A DNA stretch of 64,000 nucleotides from an uncultured Bacteroidota bacterium (GTDB lineage Bacteria; Bacteroidota; Bacteroidia; Chitinophagales; Chitinophagaceae): positions 1 through 64,000 of the forward strand of contig CAIJXT010000014.1 in the NCBI GenBank assembly GCA_903824665.1, given 5' to 3'. The position numbers were made by a program, and so were the translations under genes. Of this stretch, positions 33,422 through 43,800 are shown one piece after another (within the stretch, counting starts at the first letter, position 1; every line of letters starts with the position of its first letter). The notes below the pieces were generated by a model. It was not told the origin of the DNA, ran no database searches, and worked only from the letters and a program-made list of their open reading frames with translations.

Positions 33422-33461
33422 TGTGCAAAGGAAAATATTTGATTGACCGAATTGCAGATGA

Positions 33462-34280
33462 TCAGGCTTTGATGGCACCAGCATACATCAGCACAAAGAT
33501 GGCTATTGCCGCTGCGATACGGTAGATGCCAAATGCACGCAGGCTGTTTTTTTGCAGAAATACTATGAAGGTCTTTATCGCAATAAGCGCCACTACAAAA
33601 GCAATTACATTGCCCACACCCAGCATAGCGAGGTTGTTTTTGTCCTGCAGCATTTCGGGGTGTTCTTTCACTGCTTTCAATAGTTTGTAGCCTGTAGCAG
33701 CCATCATGGTAGGTACGGCAAGGAAGAACGAGAACTCAGCCGCAAACTTGCGGGTCAGCCCCTGCTGCATGCCACCAATAATGGTTGCAGCACTGCGGCT
33801 GGTACCGGGTATCATTGCTATTACCTGCCACAAACCCACCATAAAACTCTTTTTATAGCTCATCTGCTGCTCTGTTTCGGTATCACTTTTACCAAACAGT
33901 TTGTCTACAAACAACAGCACTATGCCGCCCACCAGCAATGCAATGGCTACCGTTGTGGGGCTTTCCAGAAATTCATCTATTTTTTTGGAGAAAAGGAAGC
34001 CAAAAGCCAATGCCGGGAAAACAGCTACTATCAGTTTAAGGTAGAAATCGATGCGTTTTATGTCCAGAAATTTTTTCCAGTACAGCACTACCACAGACAT
34101 AATAGCGCCCAGTTGAATACAGATTTCGAACAGCCGTGTAAACTCTCGCTCGGCTTCGGTAAAAGTTTTGCCATGATTCATTATGGCATCAACAATGATC
34201 ATGTGACCTGTTGAGGAAATGGGCAGGAATTCAGTGATTCCTTCCACAATGCTGAGAATGATGGTATCGAGCCAGGTCAT
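33462..34280 (-). CDS. uppP: Undecaprenyl-diphosphatase
   Basis: This 272-residue polytopic membrane protein has both BacA/UppP signatures: SIVEGITEFLPISSTGHMII near the N-terminus and PGTSRSAATIIGGM near residue 165. These form the pyrophosphate-binding active site. It dephosphorylates undecaprenyl diphosphate, recycling the carrier for peptidoglycan and surface glycans, and in other bacteria its excess gives bacitracin tolerance. The start lies 3 nt after the queE stop, so it is probably co-transcribed with and coupled to queE. Confidence 0.94.
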   Translation of the reverse strand: MTWLDTIILSIVEGITEFLPISSTGHMIIVDAIMNHGKTFTEAEREFTRLFEICIQLGAIMSVVVLYWKKFLDIKRIDFYLKLIVAVFPALAFGFLFSKKIDEFLESPTTVAIALLVGGIVLLFVDKLFGKSDTETEQQMSYKKSFMVGLWQVIAMIPGTSRSAATIIGGMQQGLTRKFAAEFSFFLAVPTMMAATGYKLLKAVKEHPEMLQDKNNLAMLGVGNVIAFVVALIAIKTFIVFLQKNSLRAFGIYRIAAAIAIFVLMYAGAIKA

Positions 34281-34283
34281 GTG

Positions 34284-34901
34284 TTATGGTATGTTGATAT
34301 ACTTATGTGTTTGCAAAGACAACTGCCACCTGGGGTGTTGTTTGATGTAGTCTATTATCAGTGGTGTTACCGTTTCTCTTTTACTCCATTCAGGCTGCAG
34401 AAAGAGTCTGCACGATGGGTTTACCTTCGCAGCATGCTGTTCTGCCCATTCAAAGTCCGAACGGTTGAAAACCACCACCTTCAATTCATCAGCAACCACA
34501 GCGCAGGCGTCCAGCGGCGCTTTGAATTTTTTTGGTGAGAGTGTTACCCAATCCAGATGACCGGACAGCGGGTGCGCTCCCGACGTTTCGATATGTATAC
34601 TGAATCCTGCCGCCCGCAATGCATCGCATAGTGCGGTCAGATTGTGCATAGCAGGCTCGCCACCGGTTATTACCGCCAGTCGGCCTTCATGTGCCGAGGC
34701 GATCTGTGCCAGCTCCACATTGGTCATGAGCGGGTGCGCTGTGGCGTCCCAGCTATCCTTTACATCGCACCATACACAGCCTACATCGCAGCCGCCCAGC
34801 CTTATAAAATAGGCTGCTCTGCCGGTATGCACACCCTCGCCCTGCAGCGTATAGAAATGCTCCATGACCGGGTAAGAGGCGATATTCAGATCGTTTGTCA
34901 A
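34284..34901 (-). CDS. queE: 7-carboxy-7-deazaguanine synthase
   Basis: This protein of about 205 residues is a small radical-SAM enzyme. LQGEG and IRLGGCDVGCVWCDVKDSWD carry the cluster Cys in CxxxCxxC spacing. GGEPAMH is the SAM-binding GGEP motif. It converts 6-carboxytetrahydropterin to the 7-deazaguanine base of queuosine. The frame is open to 34994; I use TTG 34901, and ATG 34865 (MEHFYTLQGEG) is the most conservative alternative. Upstream of uppP with a 3-nt gap. Confidence 0.9.
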   Translation of the reverse strand: MTNDLNIASYPVMEHFYTLQGEGVHTGRAAYFIRLGGCDVGCVWCDVKDSWDATAHPLMTNVELAQIASAHEGRLAVITGGEPAMHNLTALCDALRAAGFSIHIETSGAHPLSGHLDWVTLSPKKFKAPLDACAVVADELKVVVFNRSDFEWAEQHAAKVNPSCRLFLQPEWSKRETVTPLIIDYIKQHPRWQLSLQTHKYINIP

Positions 34902-35020
34902 AGTATATTGTTGCCGGGTAAATGATACTGGTATTATTACAGCAGGCGCAAAATTACACCATCCTGCCGTAGAACGTGCAGCCTGATTGCGCAAAAGCGC
35001 TATTCAATCCCGGTTGCTAT

Positions 35021-35899
35021 TTACTTTCCCTTCAGTTGTGCTGCCAGAAGGGTGTTTTTCATCAGACCGCAAATAGTCATCAGGCCTACACCCTTTGGTA
35101 CCGGAGTGATGTAGCTGCACAGTGGCGCCACATTGTCAAAGTCCACATCGCCTACCAGACGGCTACCGCTCTTTTTGGTGGCGTCATCTATACGGTTGAT
35201 GCCCACATCTATGATTATTGCACCCGGCTTCACCATATCAGCTGTCACATACTTTGGCCTGCCTATCGCCGCCACTATAATGTCTGCGCTCAACGTAAAG
35301 TCTTTCAGGTTTTTGGTGCGGGAGTGGCACATGGTTACCGTGGCATTGCCGGGGTTGCCGTTGCGGCTCATCAGAATAGTCATAGGTGTGCCTACTATAT
35401 TACTGCGGCCTATTACCACGCAATGCATGCCTGCTGTGTCTATTTTATAGTATTCCAGCATCAGCATTATGCCGTATGGTGTAGCCGGCAGAAAGGTGGG
35501 CTGTCCCAGCAGCATACGGCCCTGAGAAATGGGGTGGAACCCATCTACATCTTTGCCGGGATGTATGGCGTTGATCACCGAATCGGGTGAAATATGGGCG
35601 GGCAGCGGTAATTGCACCAGTATCCCATCTATATTGTTGTCATTATTCAGGCGGTCTACTTCAGCTATCAGTGCTGTTTCTGTAATATCAGCAGGCAGGC
35701 GTAGCAGGGTAGAGTCAAAACCCAGTTCTTCGCAGTGTTTTACTTTAGAGCCTACATAGGCTTCGCTTGCAGGGTTATTACCTACCAGTATAGCGGCAAG
35801 ATGTGGTTTCTTGCCACCACCGGCCTGCCAGTTTCCAACTTCTTGTTTTATCTGCTCTTTAATATGGCCAGATACGAGTACACCATCGAGTAGTTGCAT
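35021..35899 (-). CDS. folD: Bifunctional methylenetetrahydrofolate dehydrogenase/cyclohydrolase
   Basis: This 292-residue cytoplasmic enzyme has the FolD signatures YVGSKVKHC (catalytic Tyr and Lys), GILVQLPLP, KDVDGFHP, GRSNIVGTPM (NADP site), GDVDF and PVPKGVGLMTICGLMKNT. It interconverts methylene-, methenyl- and 10-formyl-tetrahydrofolate for purine and formyl-Met synthesis. PVPKGVGLMTI differs slightly from the usual PVPGGVGPMT. It starts at ATG 35899 and is separated by 26 bp from the open frame of queE downstream, so an operon folD-queE-uppP is possible. Confidence 0.94.
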   Translation of the reverse strand: MQLLDGVLVSGHIKEQIKQEVGNWQAGGGKKPHLAAILVGNNPASEAYVGSKVKHCEELGFDSTLLRLPADITETALIAEVDRLNNDNNIDGILVQLPLPAHISPDSVINAIHPGKDVDGFHPISQGRMLLGQPTFLPATPYGIMLMLEYYKIDTAGMHCVVIGRSNIVGTPMTILMSRNGNPGNATVTMCHSRTKNLKDFTLSADIIVAAIGRPKYVTADMVKPGAIIIDVGINRIDDATKKSGSRLVGDVDFDNVAPLCSYITPVPKGVGLMTICGLMKNTLLAAQLKGK

Positions 35900-36089
35900 A
35901 TAGTAAAGATAATTTTTTGTTGAAGATATGGAAATGGTTAGCTTTTAGGTAAAGAAGGACACTTTTTTGTAAAATCACTCGAGTGGGTTGTTCTTGCCAG
36001 TACACCGGCACAATACTTTCAGATCCGATGGCAAATAATATCCCTTATTCCCGTCGGGCTGGACATACCTATATAACACCCTCTTTTCG

Positions 36090-36097
36090 TAACTTTG
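36090..36097 (+). promoter_or_regulatory. -7 box for icmF
   Basis: TAACTTTG lies 27 bp before ATG 36125. It excludes the in-frame TTG at 36095 as start. Confidence 0.6.
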
Positions 36098-36124
36098 CCA
36101 CCCGTTACAAATATATATAATAAT

Positions 36125-39100
36125 ATGGCTTACACTCCACAGAATAAGATTCGTCTCGTAACCGCAGCATCGCTGTTCGATGGTCATGATGCGTCTATCA
36201 ATATTATGCGCCGCATCATGCAGGCCAGTGGTGCCGAGGTAATACATCTGGGCCACGATCGCAGTGTGCAGGATGTGGTAGATTGTGCCATACAGGAGGA
36301 CGCCAATGGTATCGCCATAACTTCTTATCAGGGTGGTCATGTGGAGTACTTCAAGTATATGCATGACCTGCTGAAGGATGCAGGCTGTGGCCACATCAAG
36401 CTGTTTGGTGGCGGTGGTGGTGTAATTCTGCCCGACGAGATTAAAGAACTGGAAGCATACGGCATTACACGTATTTACTCCCCCGACGACGGCCGTGCTA
36501 TGGGGCTGCAAGGCATGATAGATGATTTGCTGCAGACCTGCGATTTTCCGACTGGTAACCAGTTGAATGGTGAGGCGGGACACTTGGCCAACAAAGATGT
36601 AAAGTCTATTGCGCGCCTTATATCCGCAGCCGAAAATTATTACGATCTGCCCGAAACACAGGCTGCACTGAAAAAAATACAGGAGCTGGCAACCGCATCC
36701 AAAGCACCTGTGCTGGGTATTACCGGTACCGGCGGTGCAGGCAAAAGCTCGCTGGTAGATGAGCTGGTGAGGCGCTTCCTGCTCGATTTCAAAGACAAGC
36801 ACATAGGCATCATATCCGTAGACCCGTCTAAACGCAAAACGGGTGGTGCACTGCTGGGCGACCGCATCCGTATGAACGCTATCCGAAATGACAGGGTATA
36901 CATGCGCTCTATGGCCACACGCCAGAGCAATCTGGCCGTATCAAAGCACATACACGATGCTGTAAATATTTTGAAGGCTGCGAATTATGACCTTATCATA
37001 CTCGAAACGTCCGGCATAGGACAAAGCGATACGCAGATCACCGATTACTGCGATACGAGTCTGTATGTAATGACACCGGAATACGGAGCAGCCACACAGC
37101 TGGAGAAAATTGACATGCTCGACTTTGCGGATATTGTTGTGATAAACAAGTTCGATAAGCGTGGTGCACTGGATGCGCTGCGCGATGTGAAGAAGCAATA
37201 CCAGCGCAATCACAAGCTGTTCGACCAGAAGTCTGAAGACATGCCGGTGTTTGGTACTATCGCATCACAGTTCAACGATCCCGGTACGAATACCATGTAC
37301 AAAACGCTGATAGATATTGTAGCGCGCAAAACAGGTGCACCATTGGTATCAGAGTTTGCGGTGAGCGGCGAAATGAGCGAGAAGATTTACATTATTCCAC
37401 CAAACCGTACACGATACCTGAGCGAAATTTCGGAGAACAACCGTGGCTACGACAACTGGGCAGTGAATCAGGCAGCCGTAGCCCAGAAGCTTTTTGGTAT
37501 CAGAAAGACCATGGAGACGCTGGAGGCGATGGAAGTGGAAGACAAGGACAGGCTTTTAAAATCACTGCAACAGGTATACGCCAAAACCGAGCTGGAACTG
37601 GATCCTAAAAACAAAGTGCTGCTGGAAACCTGGGGCGATAAAATAAAGAACTATACCGACGAGTACTATACCTACAAGGTGCGCAACAAAGAGGTGAAGA
37701 TAAAAACTCACTCAGAGTCGCTGTCGCATCTGCAGATACCCAAGGTGGCTGTTCCGCGTTTCGAGGCGTGGGGCGAGATACTGAAGTGGGCGCTGGCAGA
37801 GAATTTTCCGGGTGAGTTTCCCTACGCCGCAGGTATATACCCATTCAAGCGTGTGGGTGAGGATCCTGCTCGTATGTTTGCCGGAGAGGGTGGTCCAGAG
37901 CGCACCAACAAGCGCTTTCACTATGTATCGCACGGCCTGCCTGCAAAGCGTTTGAGCACAGCCTTCGACAGTGTTACACTCTATGGTCAGGACCCCGATC
38001 ACCGCCCCGATATTTACGGCAAGGTGGGCAACTCCGGCGTAAGTGTCTGTTGCCTCGATGATGCCAAGAAATTGTACAGCGGTTTCAATCTGGCCGACCC
38101 GATGACCTCTGTATCTATGACCATCAACGGGCCTGCGCCTACCATCACCGCATTCTTCATGAATGCGGCTATAGATCAGCAATGCGAGCTGTACATAAAA
38201 GCCAATGGGCTGGAAGAGGAAGTAAACCGCAAGATTGACGAAATATATGCTGCCAAAGGGTTGCAGCGCCCCTATTACAACACCGGCGGAACCAACAACC
38301 TCCCCGATGGCAACGATGGCCTTGGCCTTATGCTGCTGGGTGTAACCGGCGACCAGGTGCTGCCCGCAGATGTATACAGCGAGATCAAGGAAAGAACTTT
38401 GTCCTCTGTGCGTGGCACTGTCCAGGCCGACATTCTGAAAGAAGACCAGGCACAAAACACCTGTATCTTCTCTACTGAGTTCTCCCTGAGGGTGATGGGC
38501 GATGTGCAGCAGTATTTTATTGACGAGAAAGTCCGCAACTTCTACTCTGTATCCATCAGTGGGTACCATATAGCTGAGGCTGGTGCCAACCCCATTTCGC
38601 AGTTGGCGTTCACGCTCTCCAACGGGTTTACATTTGTAGAGTACTACCTGAGCCGGGGTATGCATATCGATGATTTTGCACCCAACCTTTCTTTCTTTTT
38701 CAGCAACGGCATAGACCCTGAGTACAGTGTTATAGGTCGCGTGGCACGCCGTATATGGGCCAAGGCTATGAAGCTGAAATACGGAGGCAATGAGCGCTCG
38801 CAGATGCTCAAATACCATATACAGACATCGGGCAGATCGCTGCATGCGCAGGAGATTGACTTTAATGATATTCGCACTACACTGCAGGCATTGTATGCCA
38901 TATACGACAACTGCAATTCGCTGCATACCAATGCCTACGACGAGGCAATAACAACTCCTACCGAAGAGAGTGTGCGCCGCGCTATGGCCATTCAGCTCAT
39001 TATCAACAAAGAGCTGGGGCTCGCCAAAAACGAAAACCCGCTGCAGGGTTCGTTTATCATAGACGAGCTCACCAATCTTGTAGAAGAAGCAGTACTGGCC

Positions 39101-39511
39101 GAGTTCGACCGGATCACGGAGCGTGGTGGTGTGCTGGGTGCCATGGAGACTATGTATCAGCGGGGCAAGATTCAGGAAGAAAGCCTGTACTACGAAACAC
39201 TGAAGCATACAGGCGAATTCCCGATTATAGGAGTGAATACCTTCCTCAGCTCAAAAGGTTCACCAACCATTATCCCGTCAGAGGTGATACGCTCTACTAC
39301 CGACGAGAAAGAGTTTCAGATCGCTACCGTGCAGAATTTGTGGAAGCGCAGCGAAGATAAAAGCGGTGAGATGCTGGTACGCTTGCAGCAAACAGCTATC
39401 CGCAATGAGAATATTTTCGCCGAACTGATGGAAGTAGTTAAATACTGCTCCCTCGGCCAGATCACTAAGGCTTTGTTTGAGGTAGGCGGTCAATATAGGC
39501 GGAATATGTAA
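36125..39511 (+). CDS. icmF: Fused isobutyryl-CoA mutase (B12-dependent) with GTPase chaperone
   Basis: This 1128-residue protein has, in order, a B12-binding domain (about 8-145) with base-off motif DGHDAS (D19, H21), then [10 protein letters not shown] and GGGGGV. A MeaB-like GTPase domain (about 190-420) follows, with P-loop [29 protein letters not shown] and NKFD. A methylmalonyl-CoA-mutase-type catalytic domain (about 560-1128) ends the protein. This order is the IcmF fusion, which isomerises isobutyryl-CoA and butyryl-CoA and carries its own repair GTPase. Substrate could also be pivalyl- or isovaleryl-CoA as for relatives. ATG 36125 is chosen from the promoter. Single gene with a terminator at 39573. 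Confidence 0.92.
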   Translation: MAYTPQNKIRLVTAASLFDGHDASINIMRRIMQASGAEVIHLGHDRSVQDVVDCAIQEDANGIAITSYQGGHVEYFKYMHDLLKDAGCGHIKLFGGGGGVILPDEIKELEAYGITRIYSPDDGRAMGLQGMIDDLLQTCDFPTGNQLNGEAGHLANKDVKSIARLISAAENYYDLPETQAALKKIQELATASKAPVLGITGTGGAGKSSLVDELVRRFLLDFKDKHIGIISVDPSKRKTGGALLGDRIRMNAIRNDRVYMRSMATRQSNLAVSKHIHDAVNILKAANYDLIILETSGIGQSDTQITDYCDTSLYVMTPEYGAATQLEKIDMLDFADIVVINKFDKRGALDALRDVKKQYQRNHKLFDQKSEDMPVFGTIASQFNDPGTNTMYKTLIDIVARKTGAPLVSEFAVSGEMSEKIYIIPPNRTRYLSEISENNRGYDNWAVNQAAVAQKLFGIRKTMETLEAMEVEDKDRLLKSLQQVYAKTELELDPKNKVLLETWGDKIKNYTDEYYTYKVRNKEVKIKTHSESLSHLQIPKVAVPRFEAWGEILKWALAENFPGEFPYAAGIYPFKRVGEDPARMFAGEGGPERTNKRFHYVSHGLPAKRLSTAFDSVTLYGQDPDHRPDIYGKVGNSGVSVCCLDDAKKLYSGFNLADPMTSVSMTINGPAPTITAFFMNAAIDQQCELYIKANGLEEEVNRKIDEIYAAKGLQRPYYNTGGTNNLPDGNDGLGLMLLGVTGDQVLPADVYSEIKERTLSSVRGTVQADILKEDQAQNTCIFSTEFSLRVMGDVQQYFIDEKVRNFYSVSISGYHIAEAGANPISQLAFTLSNGFTFVEYYLSRGMHIDDFAPNLSFFFSNGIDPEYSVIGRVARRIWAKAMKLKYGGNERSQMLKYHIQTSGRSLHAQEIDFNDIRTTLQALYAIYDNCNSLHTNAYDEAITTPTEESVRRAMAIQLIINKELGLAKNENPLQGSFIIDELTNLVEEAVLAEFDRITERGGVLGAMETMYQRGKIQEESLYYETLKHTGEFPIIGVNTFLSSKGSPTIIPSEVIRSTTDEKEFQIATVQNLWKRSEDKSGEMLVRLQQTAIRNENIFAELMEVVKYCSLGQITKALFEVGGQYRRNM

Positions 39512-39572
39512 GTAGGATAAGACAGATATGCACCTCACTGCACTAGCAGGGAGTACACAATAGAATAGATGC

Positions 39573-39608
39573 GGGGACATTACTCTTTAGAATGATGTCC
39601 CTGTTTTT
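39573..39608 (+). terminator. Rho-independent terminator of icmF
   Basis: GGGACAT (39574-39580) pairs with ATGTCCC (39595-39601), followed by TGTTTTTT. Confidence 0.75.
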
Positions 39609-39781
39609 TGTGGAAGAATGCCGAATCGAACTTTTTTGGAGGAGTTTCAAATACTCTGCCGTCAAAACAGGAACAGTGCAGAGAAACACAAAGGACTTGT
39701 TGCTGGATTTAAAATTTTATTAGGTAATTATATACCGCTTTAACCCCGTTATTACTATATTGGTATATGGATTACGGAGGA

Positions 39782-39943
39782 ATGACAGTAAATGAACGAC
39801 TTTATGTTAGTGGAAACTTAGACAAGTTTTACGAAGCTATAAAAACTAAAGACAAAGAGACTGTGATAAAAATATTACAGGAAGTTCAGTTAAACTACAT
39901 GAATATTTTGCCCATACTCAAGAATCATGGTTTGGAGCAGTAG
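39782..39943 (+). CDS. Small conserved-looking protein of about 53 residues
   Basis: The frame from ATG 39782 reads MTVNERLYVSGNLDKFYEAI and continues through ETVIKILQEVQLNYMNILPIL to HGLEQ before TAG. An ATG at 39767 is also in frame and would add five residues. GGAGGA directly precedes the inner ATG. The peptide is a helical, charged, soluble sequence without signal peptide. Similar short MTVNERLxxSG proteins are known to me from Bacteroidota, without function. Codons are more AT-rich than the neighbouring icmF and tamB, which hints at acquisition. Not expected by chance, but unproven. Confidence 0.6.
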   Translation: MTVNERLYVSGNLDKFYEAIKTKDKETVIKILQEVQLNYMNILPILKNHGLEQ

Positions 39944-40054
39944 TTAGCTCTTTTTAGGGTTGGGTTAAAGTAATATATAAGCACCTTTTATTATTTCAAA
40001 CAATGCTGTACTTTCCCACTGTTTCTTTAGTACATCAATAAATCAAAGACAATA

Positions 40055-40276
40055 ATGAAATATTTAATAGCTATTGGGCTATCTGCCGCAATACTGATGA
40101 CCTCCTGCACAAAGACCTACACCTGTGCCTGCACATTTGTTGATAGTGCCGGTAACACTACACAACATACTATCGGCGCTATGAACAAAACAAAAAACAA
40201 AGCACAAAAGTCGTGCGATGAAGGAGGCAATGCCTATAAGCCGGCTTACAAATCAGTCTCGTGTCACCTGGAGTAG
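40055..40276 (+). CDS. Small lipoprotein
   Basis: This 73-residue precursor has a signal sequence with lipobox MTSC (Cys18) followed by TKTYTCACTF. The mature part is about 55 residues with five further Cys-containing positions (YTCACTF, KSCDEGG, VSCHLE), so disulfides are likely. No family is recognised. It lies in the gene-poor interval before the second cassette copy and has no close operon partner. Confidence 0.7.
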   Translation: MKYLIAIGLSAAILMTSCTKTYTCACTFVDSAGNTTQHTIGAMNKTKNKAQKSCDEGGNAYKPAYKSVSCHLE

Positions 40277-40837
40277 TTGGCACCAGCGGAAAAGCAGAGA
40301 GTGAAACACATGTGCACTCAGCTCCTGATTTGTGGAGCATACCGGATTCGAAGTTTTTCGAACAGGATTTGGAGTGGTTTCAAGGTCTTGACTAGAAACA
40401 GCATGCAAAAATAATAGATGCATTTTGGCTCGGTTTTTGTGGCATATTACTTGTAGCCCCTGGCAGCAAACATGCAATTTTTCTCCATGGCAGCAAGTGC
40501 GCAAAAAGTGCGCAAAAATGCAATCCCATAGTGTTGATTATCAGCTATTTGTGATTTTTCAATTTTTTCAGTGCAAGTGCGCAATTTTCTATTGCACAGT
40601 CGTTTTAGGGTACTTATACGGCAGCTCCGGTGCCGTTAGTGTAGACCTGTCAGGTAAATATCCGCATGTCAGTTCCCAATAAAAGTGGGTATTTGTTTTG
40701 CAGAAATGCGCACTGCAGGCAATAACAGTGAAAGATGTAACTTTTCCTGTCGTCACTGTAGTAACTTCATTCCCGATTGGATGCAGTTGGCAAACGAAGC
40801 ACCCGGTACAACAGTTATGTAAAATTGCCACCACCAG
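40277..40837. other. 561-bp intergenic stretch before tamB
   Basis: No credible gene. It holds a tRNA-3'-end-like string on the minus strand (40331-40353), cassette copy 2 (40419-40584), and a weak -7-like box TAAAATTG just before the tamB start. The part 40585-40810 shows nothing I can assign. Confidence 0.6.
40419..40584 (-). repeat. Dispersed site cassette, copy 2
   Basis: In inverted orientation to copy 1: AAGTGCGCAA at 40575-40584, 40506-40515 and 40495-40504, and the palindrome-like TTGATTATCAG at 40534-40544. On the minus strand, spacers are 30, 18 and 1 nt, exactly as in copy 1. The flanking CATGGAGAAAAATTGCATG motif and the CCACAAAAA...GAGCCA...GCA block also match. Spacers themselves are unrelated in sequence. 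The two copies lie 38 kb apart as inverted repeats. Confidence 0.75.
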
Positions 40838-43800
40838 ATGCGTCGCGCTTTAAAAATCACACTTTGGATTCTAGGATCGCTCATCTTGCTGGTGTTACTG
40901 GCAGGGGTGTTCCTGAATTCCTATTGGGGGCAGAACATAGTAAGAGGCAGAGCCGAAGTTTTTCTGCGCGACAAGCTGAAAACAGAAGTGCGAATCGGTT
41001 TCCTGGGTGTCGGTTTTCCTAAGTCTATCGTAATACGCGACGTACTGCTACTGGACAAAACACAGGATACATTGCTGGCACTTGGGGAGTTGAGGATGAA
41101 TATCAGCATGCTGGCGCTCCTCAGCAGCAAGATTGATGTGCAGCGGGTTTTGCTCAGTGGTGTTCACGCCCACATTTACCGCAATCTGCATGATACCGAC
41201 TTTAATTTTACCTACATCATCAATGCGTTTGCCGGCAAACCCAGGGATACGACCATACCCCGCGACACAACATCGAAACCGCTGGCAATAACGGTAGGCA
41301 AGGTGCAACTCACTGATATCCATGCCCGGTTCGACGACTATACTGGAGGTACTAGGATGGCTGTTGATCTCAATCAGTTGGAGCTCAGTATGAAGAAGCT
41401 GGATCTGGAGAAAATGCTGTTTCATGTCGGCAAACTCACCGTCGACGGGCTTAGCGGTTCATTCATTCAGGATACATCCTGGCTGCCTGCAACACCGCAC
41501 ATCGGTGGTAAGGCTGATCTGCAACTGATAGCTGACGATATAGATCTGCAAAAGGTCGCATTCAGTTACAGCGACAAGCTAAGTAAACTGTCTTTTGCCA
41601 CACGGGTCGGTGCGCTGCAATTGCAGGTCAATACATTCGGGCTTTCAGAGCAGCTGATCGACATAAAAACACTGGCAATCAGCAATACGGATTTTGAGCT
41701 GGTGATGGGAAAACACCCTGCCGCTACTCAGGACACCGGCAGTACTCCATCGGCAACGATTGATGAAGGATGGCATCTGCGTGCAGGTGATATCGATTTG
41801 TCAGGTGTGCACTTCCGTATGGATGATGAAAGTGCTGCACGCATACCAAAGGGAATAGACTATGCCCACCTCAACCTGCGAGAGGTAGCGGTGAAACTGC
41901 ACGACGCAAAATACGACCGCGACAGCTTGTCTGGAACACTCAGACACCTTGCCGCCAAAGAGCAGAGCGGTGTGCAGGTAAACGAGATGCGGGCGCATTT
42001 CAGTTACAACCTTCAGGGTGCTGTGCTCGATCAGCTTTATCTCGAAACACCCAATACAACATTGCAGGACCATCTGGAAGTACACTACCATTCACTGGCC
42101 TCGTTGAAAGACAGCCTGAAGGCAATGAATATGCGGGTAGATCTTGTAAAAAGCACCATCGCTGTAAGCGATATACTGCTCTTTGTGCCAGAGCTGGAAG
42201 CGCAGAAAATGTTTGGTGAGAACAGGAATGCCAGCATCCGTTTGGAAACAAAATTCAATGGCCGCCTCGACAAGCTGGATATCAGCCGGTTTCATCTGGC
42301 TGGGTTGCGCAATACAGAGATATTGCTCAGTGGCAGAATAGCGGGGCTGCCCGACGCCGATAAGATTTCGTACGATATCAATATTGCAAAATTGCTTTCG
42401 TCGTCAGCAGATCTGTCCACCTTTGTGCCAGACTCGGTATTGTCCTTCATTCGTATTCCGGACGGGTTTGGCATAGCGGGTACAGTATCCGGAACGATAC
42501 GCGACTATAAAGCCAATTTGAACATTGCCAGCACTGATGGTTTGGCCCAGATCACCGGCCGGCTGGCTATGTCTCCCGGCAAGGGCAGGGAGGAGTACGA
42601 TATGGCGGTAAGTACGGCACAATTAAATGTAGGCCGTATACTGAAACAGGACTCTGTTCTGGGGGCGGTAAGTGCACGTTTTGTAGCAAAAGGTACAGGC
42701 TTTGACCCTAAGTCCATGAATGCGGTTGTTGATGGCAATATTCTTTCTGCCATGATTAAGGGTTATCGTTATCACGACATTTCACTGTATGGTAAAATGG
42801 CAGCGCAAAAAGGTGATATTGATATGATCGCTGCCGACCCTAATTTGCGCATGCAGCTAAAGGGTCATGCAGACTTCAGTGGGAAGTACGTAGCTGCCGT
42901 GGCTGACATACGGATGGATAGTATAGACTTTCAGGCACTGAAGTTGTACAGTACAGAGTTGCGGGCCAGTGGTACCATCCATGCTGATTTTCCCGAGCTC
43001 AATCCCGAATATCCGCGGGGTTCTTTTGTGTGGTGGCAGCCTGTGGTCAGTGCCGGCGGCAAGCGGTTTTATCTCGATAGTCTTTATGTGCTGTCCAATC
43101 CGTCGGCCGATTCCGGACAGAATATTGTTGCCGATCTCGGGGTGCTCCATGCAAGTGTTACGGGCAGAATACCCCTCACGGGAATTGCACCTGCTATCAA
43201 GGAGCATATCAGCAGGCACTATAATTTTGATACCAAGGGCAAGCCTGCACATGATACCGGTAAGGCACAGACTGTGCTGGCAGACTATTCGTTGAACGTA
43301 GCTGTAGATGTTGCAGACAAGCCCATGCTGCGCAGCATATTGCCCGGTCTTACCTCCTTCGATTCCATTCGGCTGCGTGCACAAGTAACCAGCCGTGTAC
43401 TGTCGTTGGATCTGCTTGTGCCGGACCTTGTGTACGGCACCACTGCCATAGAAGGTGGCAGCGTAAAGGTGAGGGCAACTGATTCAGCGTTTACTTACGA
43501 TGCTACTGTAGATCGCATCAGTCAGGATAAGTTTTCGCTGTGGGCAACCAATGTTAATGGCAAAATTGATCAGGACACGATAACTGTCAATGTCAGTATA
43601 TCTGATGCGGCACGGCAGCCACGCTTTGTGCTGGCGGCAGATATACAGAAGGCAGGCGACTCGCAGGTGATACACCTCAGGCCCGGTCTTATGCTCGACT
43701 ACCGAGACTGGCAGGTGGCACAACCCAACCGTATAGTACTTGCCGGCGACGGGTTTTATATACACAACTTTGGTATCACCGACAATGGCCAGCACATAGG

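Noticed and set aside
37712-39208. 498-residue minus-strand frame opposite icmF
   Set aside because: It is antisense to conserved mutase coding sequence and has no recognisable domain.
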